This document shows, piece by piece, positions 54,488-60,909 of a stretch of 60,909 nt of DNA (within the stretch, counting starts at the first letter, position 1; each line of letters begins with the position of its first letter). The position numbers and the translations under genes are program-made. The notes under the pieces are model-generated. The model saw only the letters and a program-made list of their open reading frames with translations. It did not search any database and had not been told where the DNA came from. Where the stretch lies: assembly GCF_000090795.2 (NCBI RefSeq), contig NW_003546309.1:251614-312522 (forward strand). The letters are read 5' to 3'. This DNA comes from Amphimedon queenslandica (taxonomy: Eukaryota; Porifera; Demospongiae; Haplosclerida; Niphatidae).

Positions 54488-57400
54488 GTAATATATGTGG
54501 CTAAACTTCTAAAAATTGGCTTGAAAACTGTACATGTTCATGTAGATGTACATGTAGCTTTACATGCTTATACATGTACATGTACTTGGTCTTACTTGTT
54601 CATTTTGTTCAAAGATTGGTGCTAGTTTCTGAGGCCATGTCAGTGTAGTATTGTTCAGTTCTCTGTCATCATCAGTAAATGAATAAACTGTCAATAAATA
54701 AAGGAGACGCTTCAGCGAGTCCTACAGCAATAAAAAAAGAAACCTCAATTATACATGTACATGTTAATTAATGCACATTATACTACATGTACATGTATGC
54801 TCTCTCTTCCTCCATTCTTAAGTACACTGTCTCTAACTGGTCTGCTTTACCTGAACATCATTCCTGAGGTCTACTACTAGTTTAGACTGAGCCTCATTCA
54901 TGTATTCAATGAGGTCCATTATCTCCCTTGAGTCCTCAGGCACTCTCAGTGCAGTGTCTTTGAATGTCTCATAATCATCAGTGATCCTAATGGAGAGAGA
55001 AGAGAGAGAGAGAGAAGGAGAAAAAATAATTTAAATAATAACAGTAACAATAATAGTTCTTCAAAAACAACAGCAAATGAATTACATGTATATTCTAGAT
55101 TATAGTTATAGTAACAATAATTTAATCTAGATTAGCATGTACATGTACATGTACATGTACATGTAAGTACATGTACATGCACATTGACTTACTTCTTGTT
55201 TTTGTTGATATGAAGTTGAGCTAACTGATTGATGATCTTGTTAGCGAATGATTGCGATTGAGATATCATTCCTCTCTTGATGTCATGACACTCCAAGTGG
55301 AACATTTGAAATATGACAAGATCATGCAATCCAAATATCTCCTGAGCTAAGCTACTGAACTTCTCAATCTCCTATTGAATTAAAAATTAATAAATAAATA
55401 AAATGTACATGTACATGCATGTAATAACAGTACAAGCATAACAGTATTCATACAGTTGATGTGGTTGGAGGAAGTGATGCACCCACGATTGCATGACAAG
55501 GTTATGCTGCTTTTTAAAGAAGCATTATAATTCTACATGATTCACTTCTTGATAACTTTATTAAGCCACATCTAAATTGAAAAAATTTTTGAATGGGACT
55601 AGATCCCTGCCAATTAAAATCTTATAAACACTAAACTGTCATCATGCAGTTACATACACATTATACACAGATAGAGTGCATACATTGTACAGCCCATACA
55701 GTATAAACACAAAAATTTGTGTACATGTATGTATATGTACATGTATACATGCAACTACAAATACAAATATACATGTACAGTGTATATTATAACAAGTTAA
55801 ATGACCTTCTTATATTCATCTAGTGTGTGGTCTTCACTAAGGAAAGTATTGACCTCTCTCTCTCCTTGACCATTTATCAGAAACTCATACTTACCTAGTG
55901 AGTAAAGAGAAGAGATACAAATACATGTAAGAAAAAAACTATGTATACATGTACATGTACATGTACATGTACATGTACATGCAGTGGAAATGTACAGTAT
56001 ACATGCAGTTTACATGTACATGTAAATTTTGTATTATGTACTTATAGTGGCTTGCTCTTACTGTATGATGCTCTGTGCTCCATTGGTCCTTCTAACTCTC
56101 TTTTCAAAGCTTCTTTTAACTTGTTAGTGACTGATGATAATATCTGCTCATCAACGTTAGCTGCAATGGAAGGACAAGGGGACGTGCCAGCCAACCAATG
56201 CTAAGAGAATAGAAACAATTATTATTATAACATATTAATCTTGTAGTAAATTTGAAAATTATCTCTTAGCTATTTGTCAATGGTACAGGGTCTCAAGGCC
56301 AATTTTTGAGTCACTTTAAAAAATCCAATTATGATCGGAATCAGCCCAAACTTGCTACACAAGATAAGAACATGTATATGTATCAGAGAAAATTATAAAA
56401 ATAAAGAATTCTCTCCTAGTCATTTTTGGCAAAATTTAGCCAAAATCCCTGTACTATAGTACAGGGTCTTTGGCCTGATTTTGGGACAAATTTAAAAATT
56501 CATTAAAAAATTCAATTTTCATCGGAATCAGCTCAAACTTGCTACACAGCATAAGAACATTTATATGTATCAGGAAAAATTATAAAAATGAAAATTTCTC
56601 TCCTAGTCATTTTAGGCAAAATTTGGCCAAAGTCCCTGTACTATAATACAGAGACTTTGGCTCGATTTTGGAGCAACTTTAAAAAAATCATAAAAAATTC
56701 ATATTTGATTGGAATCAGCTCAAACTTGCTACACAGCATAAGAACATGTATATGTATCAGGAAAAATTATAAAAATGAAAAATCCTCTCCTAGTCATTTT
56801 TGGGGAAATTTAACCAAAATCCCTGTACTATAGTACAGGGACTTTGGCTCAATTTTGGAGCAACTTTAAAAATTTATAACAAATCCAATTTTAATTGGAA
56901 TGAGCTCAAAATTTCTATACAACATAAGAACACGTATACGCATAGAAAAAAATTATAAAAATAGAAAATTCTTTTCTAATCATTTTTGCCGAAATACCCT
57001 GTACCACTACTACAATAAAGCACATGCTATCTTACCTGTATCTGTCCTACTTCTTGCAAAGCCTTTGATATTGTGCTTATAATAAAATCAATTGCAGACT
57101 CAAAGTCATTTACACTAGGAAAGAAGAATATAGTATCATCTTCAAGACAGAGCTCTAGTCTAAAGATTGGAAGGTGGGCAGTGTTCGCAGCATCAAATAT
57201 GCTCACAAAAGAATGGAGTGTATTAGTAAGTAATGACCTGAAATAAGGGAGAGAAAAACAAGGAAAAAAAGAGGAAGATTTTATGTAGAAACATGTACAT
57301 GTACATATGCACATCAATTAATACTAACCTAATTTGATTGCCAATGAGAGTACTAACAGACTCATAAAATGTCTCTGTTTGTTCTTGTGGCTTGTTGCGT

Positions 57401-58752
57401 ACCAGTTTATCATCGCCACTGAACAATGATATCACTTTACTGTACCAGGAATTCATTAGCTTCTCTTCAGCATGCTGCACATCTAATAGTATCATGTTAC
57501 GAAAATTCTCAAGCTCCATTGGGCACTTTGACCTTGAAAAAGAAAGGGAGGAGTAAGAACAAAAAGAAAGAATAGAGTTACTGATAATTAATCAAGAAAA
57601 AATAAAATTAAGAATAATTATCCTTAAAATAATTATTACCTGATATTAGAATATTCCACTAGATGCTTCACATTCTGTTGTTCCCATAAAGACAACAGTG
57701 CAGGCATTACTGGATGCGTTACATGCAGAACTGATGATAGAGTTCTTACAGATGAATCATATCTATCACGCCATGTAGTAGAGAAATCAAGACCCCTAGA
57801 TTATTGAAAAATAATGAGGTGTCTTAATAATTTCAGAACACATACAAGGGTTCGAGGTAAAGTGGTGGCTCTGGATCCAATCCACTGACTGATGGCTTGA
57901 CCAATGTCATACGAACTAAAAAAATACATGTAAATATTCGTAAAAATAATTTTGTGCATGCATGCATGGATATAATAGTTACTAGTGGTTTTTCTGATGG
58001 TATCTTCATAGCTGCTACTGATTTCACTGTACAACTGAGGCAGGAGTGGTTTAGAGAGAGGGTGAGAGAGATAGCGGGATGAGATATATGAGAGGATGTG
58101 TTTCCACATCTCTGGCAGCATTGGAGTAACAGGAGCTGACGAAACACATTTACGAAGGAACTCATAATTTAACTAAAAGTAAAAGGGCCATGAATCACAA
58201 TAATTTACTGGTAATTGCAAAATTTTAATTGCAAAATCTGCAAATTTGCAGGAAAATAATTCAATTAGCAAATCAATTCATTCAATTCTCTCACCCTTAT
58301 CTTTCTTTCCTTGCTCATAACAGTATCAGACAGCTCAGGCTCATTTTTCTGCTGTCCTGCTTTCCTTCTATTGAACTGTGCAGTTGATAATAAACTCTTT
58401 GTAGCTCTTTCCTCACTAAAATAAATTAAACGATAATAATTAATTTCCCTGCATGCATATTATATACACTTGTAGTTGCAGTTTTGCAACCATCAAGCTT
58501 GCATGCTGAGCTAATGTAGTACAATACATTAAGAGTATCTGGCCTGGATATGCACAAGTATATTAATACGTACAGCAGGTTAGATATGGCTGCTTGAACT
58601 TTCTTGCTTCTTCTATAATTATAGAGTGAGCTTCCTTCATATCTACCAGTAGCTGTTGGAGTGTTACCAGATCCAGTGAGGAGACTGGCTGGGGCTTGTG
58701 GGATGGGAGGGAGCTTAACTAATGCAGGATTCCCTGACGGATTTGTAGCCAT
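37299..58752 (-). CDS. DNAH7: Axonemal dynein heavy chain, DNAH7-type single-headed inner arm
   Basis: Some fifty exons from the ATG (58752, [20 protein letters not shown]) to TGA at 37299. Order: N-terminal stem (58752-53900), linker (53400-51700, with [14 protein letters not shown] and [20 protein letters not shown]), AAA1-AAA4, stalk with microtubule-binding domain (45150-43474), AAA5-AAA6 and C-terminal domain. The end reads [20 protein letters not shown] and [11 protein letters not shown]. Throughout, the sequence is closest in my memory to DNAH7 within the DNAH3/7/12 group (for example [35 protein letters not shown]). It powers ciliary or flagellar bending. Introns are rich in (TACATG)n, and two are filled by repeat arrays. 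An upstream TTG-initiated reading is not the start. The choice among DNAH3/7/12 needs a tree. Confidence 0.9.
39090..39119. repeat. 30-bp perfect palindrome in a dynein intron
   Basis: A TTCTACTG arm, then (TACATG) units, then CAGTAGAA; the whole stretch equals its own reverse complement. More (TACATG)n continues to about 39170. Confidence 0.9.
39560..39735. repeat. (TACATG)n-rich dynein intron
   Basis: At least six separate TACATGTACATG runs within one intron. Similar runs sit at 40485-40500, 45935-45980, 46430-46445, 46645-46720, 52165-52200, 53118-53170, 55136-55175 and 55945-55982. Confidence 0.9.
40915..41915 (+). repeat. Repeat subfamily A, regular 177-bp array filling a dynein intron
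   Basis: About 5.6 units. The CTCAAACTTTCT landmark falls at 40979, 41156, 41333, 41511, 41688 and (variant) 41865, so spacing is 177-178 bp. Neighbouring units are nearly identical. The host intron is 40817-41933, fixed by the frame across [12 protein letters not shown] and [10 protein letters not shown], and is almost wholly repeat. Antisense to the gene. Confidence 0.93.
43474..45151 (-). other. Dynein stalk and microtubule-binding domain exons
   Basis: Outgoing coiled coil at about 45150-44594 (FAASQV, then [19 protein letters not shown]). The microtubule-binding tip lies at about 44560-44100 ([19 protein letters not shown], then [14 protein letters not shown]). The return coiled coil is at 44034-43600 ([20 protein letters not shown]). 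It ends with [12 protein letters not shown] and [19 protein letters not shown], entering AAA5. Confidence 0.85.
45914..46190 (-). other. Dynein AAA4 P-loop exon
   Basis: [20 protein letters not shown] is the AAA4 Walker A in the form usual for axonemal heavy chains. [13 protein letters not shown] follows in the same exon. Confidence 0.85.
47440..47860 (-). other. Dynein AAA3 P-loop and Walker B exons
   Basis: [20 protein letters not shown] is an intact Walker A (exon near 47860-47687). The next exon has [13 protein letters not shown] (Walker B), then [17 protein letters not shown] just downstream. Confidence 0.85.
49490..49700 (-). other. Dynein AAA2 exon with altered Walker A
   Basis: The previous exon ends RHGFML and this one opens [18 protein letters not shown]. 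The Walker A is therefore GAPFAAKT, where related chains have G-x-P-F-G-G-K-T. The rest of AAA2 ([20 protein letters not shown]) looks normal. Confidence 0.75.
50885..51243 (-). other. Dynein AAA1 motor site exons
   Basis: [20 protein letters not shown] leads to [13 protein letters not shown], the AAA1 Walker A (exon 51243-51113). The next exon (about 51058-50885) has [10 protein letters not shown] and the Walker B FDEFNR. This is the main ATPase site and it looks intact. Confidence 0.88.
54450..54487. repeat. (AAT)n microsatellite in a dynein intron
   Basis: About twelve AAT units directly beyond an exon donor. Confidence 0.9.
56285..57010 (+). repeat. Repeat subfamily B, four units, filling a dynein intron
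   Basis: Landmark TCAGCTCAAACTTGCT at 56341 (variant), 56528, 56715 and 56901 (variant): spacing 186-187 bp. Units contain a palindrome CCCTGTACTATAGTACAGGG (56447-56466 and 56821-56840). Antisense to DNAH7; the flanking exons lie at about 56204 and 57035. Confidence 0.92.
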
Positions 58753-58871
58753 TGTCCTAGGGAAAGGAAATGGTTTGAACTGAGGTACAGTATCTGCTTT
58801 TCTTTTGTGTTTATTTGCTGACAAACACGAGGATAAACAGTTCGGCGGCCATTTTGTTTCCTAGGACGACA

Positions 58872-59005
58872 GTTTCTTAGCAACGTCAGTTGCCGGGCAA
58901 CACTTAATTCATAACTAACCACGCCTTCAATATGGTGCGTATCCTATTTCCGTAAAATTCCGTTTATTCGAAGCATGTTGCTAGGTAACAGTGTCGCTAG
59001 GCAAC
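58872..59005. promoter_or_regulatory. Cluster of four RFX X-boxes in the DNAH7/IQUB divergent promoter
   Basis: GTTTCTTAGCAAC (58872-58884), GTTGCCGGGCAAC (58889-58901), GTTGCTAGGTAAC (58977-58989) and GTCGCTAGGCAAC (58993-59005) all fit the X-box pattern of two imperfect inverted half-sites. A fifth, weaker GTTGCCTAGCAC follows near 59035. They lie in the 306-bp gap between two ciliary genes. RFX factors drive ciliary genes in animals. Confidence 0.8.
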
Positions 59006-59058
59006 GTGTTTTGATATACAATATGGTGGTTTGAGTTGCCTAGCACGAGATTGTGAAA

Positions 59059-60909
59059 ATGGCTACAGTAGAAGCTTCTGTACCTTCAGCAGAACCTCAG
59101 GAAGAAGGAGAAAGCACTGAAGACAAAGTAGAAGGTATAAAGCTGGATTGAAAATTAGTCTTTTACATGCATATACATGTAGTTGTGTTTGCAATTGAGA
59201 ATTCCAGTGAAGATGTGAAAGATCTTTTCAGTCTCTCAGACTCAGTTCAAAAGTTAAAGGAATACCTTTCTCAGAAATTTGGAAACTCATCGGACACCTT
59301 TATCCTATCGCTTGATGGTAATGTACATGTACATGTAGTTTGAAACCATGCGTATAAAAAATACATGTAGTCAGGGACCCATAACTCGGAATTAATTCAA
59401 AGCATTAATGACACAATGATAATGAAATTTGGGCATATTTTGGAGCCAATTTATGTCACTTTAATCTTCTCTTTTCTCTCTTTAAAAGGTGAAACACTAT
59501 CAAACAATGCCACAGTTGATCAGTTTGGTGTTGTGGGTGGATCCTCCATTGAACTCCAAGTAAAGATACTGACTCCATTAGCACTGCCAGTCAGTAAGGA
59601 GGAGGAAGAGGAGGAGAAATTAAAGAAAGAGAAAGAGAGAGAGGAAGAAGAGCTAGGGTATGATGAAAGGATATTTACAGTTCAAGTTAGATTAGGTAAT
59701 GAACGTACATGTATATGTACATGTACATGTGAACATTTACATTATTGAATATTAAGGGAAACTCTCCCAACTCTCTTTCACGTAAACAGTAAACAGGTAC
59801 TATTATTGTTATTAGTCTGCATCATTTGGTATAGGTAAATGTTTATACTTGTACTGTAATGGAAACAATAATGATTCTTTTCCTATAATGAACCCACGAA
59901 GCGTAATGCCCCTGACTTGTTTATGCATAGTGTATGGACATGGTGAAAATATCACTAGGTTTTAAGGCTACATTGAGTACATGCATGAGACATGGAAACT
60001 GTAAACTTTAGGTCATCATATTAGATTATGTGTAGATTATGTGTAGATTATGTCATATACTACTTTCTCTTCTCTTGAATAGCTCAAGAGATGAAGGAGT
60101 TATTAGTAAAGATGGAGAAGGCAAGGATAAAGAAGCCATTTCTTGGAGGATACAGAGACAAGCAGACAGGACAGGAGTACCATCACGCCAGTGCACAAAC
60201 ACTACCCAGGAGGAAACCAGACACTGGGGTTAGCCCCTTTAATTATAAACATTATTAATGATTGATTATCATTATAGATTGCAATGTTTGAGCGTGACAC
60301 TCAGACTGTATTCACACGTAATTGCTACCAACAAGTAATGGTGGATGCAGCAACTCAAATGGTAAGGCAATTATTGTACATGTCATTATGAATGTGTTGA
60401 TATTATCATTATGTCTGTCTAGAACCAGACTGGTTGTTACATTACTAGTGTCACTGATAAAATAAAGATACCTGGACCTTATGAAACTGCTGATGAATAT
60501 CATGGAAAGATATTGAAAAAGGTGATATACATGTACTTTTATCTATTAACACTTCCCTCTCTTCCTTTATTAGATTATAATACTTCAGAGTCATTGGAGG
60601 CGCTGGCTAGCTACTAAATATGTTAATGCAGTGAGAGAAGAGAAACTAATGAGAGAATTATGGGAGAGAGAGGTAAGTAAGGAACCACTTCTAATGGTGT
60701 CTACATGTACATGTATGTATAATAATTATACTATTGTGTATAGGAAGCTCTTAGGAAGCAGAGGGAGAGAGAGGCAAGGAGGAAGGCCGAGTTTGAGAGG
60801 CGCATGAATCCAAGGACAAAGAAAGACTTTGATCTGCTCTACCATGCACTTGAAAGTAATCCTCAGTCTTATGTACAATCTACAATGTACACATCATCTT
60901 AATGTATTA
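59059..60909 (+). CDS. IQUB: IQUB, IQ and ubiquitin-like domain protein (3' partial)
   Basis: Eight exons in frame from the ATG (59059, MATVEASVPSAEPQEE): 59059-59134, 59183-59317, 59489-59695, 60083-60228, 60278-60361, 60423-60521, 60574-60672 and 60744 on. A ubiquitin-like domain spans exons 2-3 (SVQKLKEYLSQKFG, then DQFGVVGGSSIELQV), followed by an acidic coil. Then come the family's core motifs: YRDKQTGQEYHHASAQT, MFERDTQTVF, TDKIKIPGPYETADEYHGKI. An IQ-type helix (ILQSHWRRWLATKYV) and RMNPRTKKDFDLLYHALE end the visible part. IQUB is a ciliary protein tied to radial spoke 1. The rest runs off the right edge. The promoter is shared with DNAH7. Confidence 0.92.

Noticed and set aside
58753..58824. 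Upstream extension of DNAH7 (frame opening at 58824)
   Set aside because: The first codon there is TTG; the first in-frame ATG is 58752. The extension also runs towards the X-box promoter.
59368..59450. Possible further copy of the A/B repeat in an IQUB intron (CCATAACTCGGAATTAATTC)
   Set aside because: Only a short, weak resemblance; the diagnostic CTCAAACTT and CTATAGTACAGGG blocks are missing.

Overview
The window is gene-dense animal (metazoan) nuclear DNA. It holds twelve protein genes with mostly short GT-AG introns (often 50-300 bp). No bacterial-type, viral or organellar feature was seen. The gene set (axonemal dynein, cyclin B3, jitterbug-type filamin, PRKX kinase, an Ig/FN3 receptor), compact introns, closely spaced divergent promoters, AT-rich non-coding DNA and heavy use of (TACATG)n suggest a sponge, perhaps a demosponge of the Amphimedon type. 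The species call is an inference and was not tested.

Layout from left to right: first exon of a UBXN7-like gene (-); jitterbug-type filamin with three CH domains (-); TMEM223 (+); LRCH-type LRR/CH protein with an apparent Death domain (-); cyclin B3 (-); dyskerin DKC1 (-); ribosomal protein uL2/RPL8 (+); lysosomal-type transporter MFSD1 (-); PRKX kinase (+); an unrecognised single-pass receptor built from a duplicated Ig/FN3 block (+); a 21-kb single-headed inner-arm axonemal dynein heavy chain, DNAH7-like (-); and the 5' part of IQUB (+), cut by the window end. For most genes I followed reading frame and intron phase exon to exon. Filamin (1480 aa), TMEM223 (195), RPL8 (258), PRKX (386) and the receptor (840) close exactly in frame.

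Three divergent pairs share short promoters. DKC1/RPL8 (both ribosome production) has an NRF1-type palindrome and a CACGTG box. MFSD1/PRKX has a CLEAR-like TCACGTGAC box just upstream of the lysosomal transporter. DNAH7/IQUB (both ciliary) has four RFX X-box matches within 135 bp. These look like conserved regulatory circuits in an early-branching animal.

The main unexplained structure is one family of dispersed, tandemly arranged repeats with two subfamilies (unit about 177 bp and about 187 bp). It occurs at eight loci. Seven lie inside introns of mapped genes, and the eighth probably lies in UBXN7 intron 1. None was seen in a clearly intergenic stretch, and several introns consist almost wholly of the repeat. 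Other points of interest are the Death-like module in LRCH, an alternative LRCH 3' end, a degenerate AAA2 Walker A in the dynein, a GC-AG intron in cyclin B3, and the recent internal duplication in the receptor.
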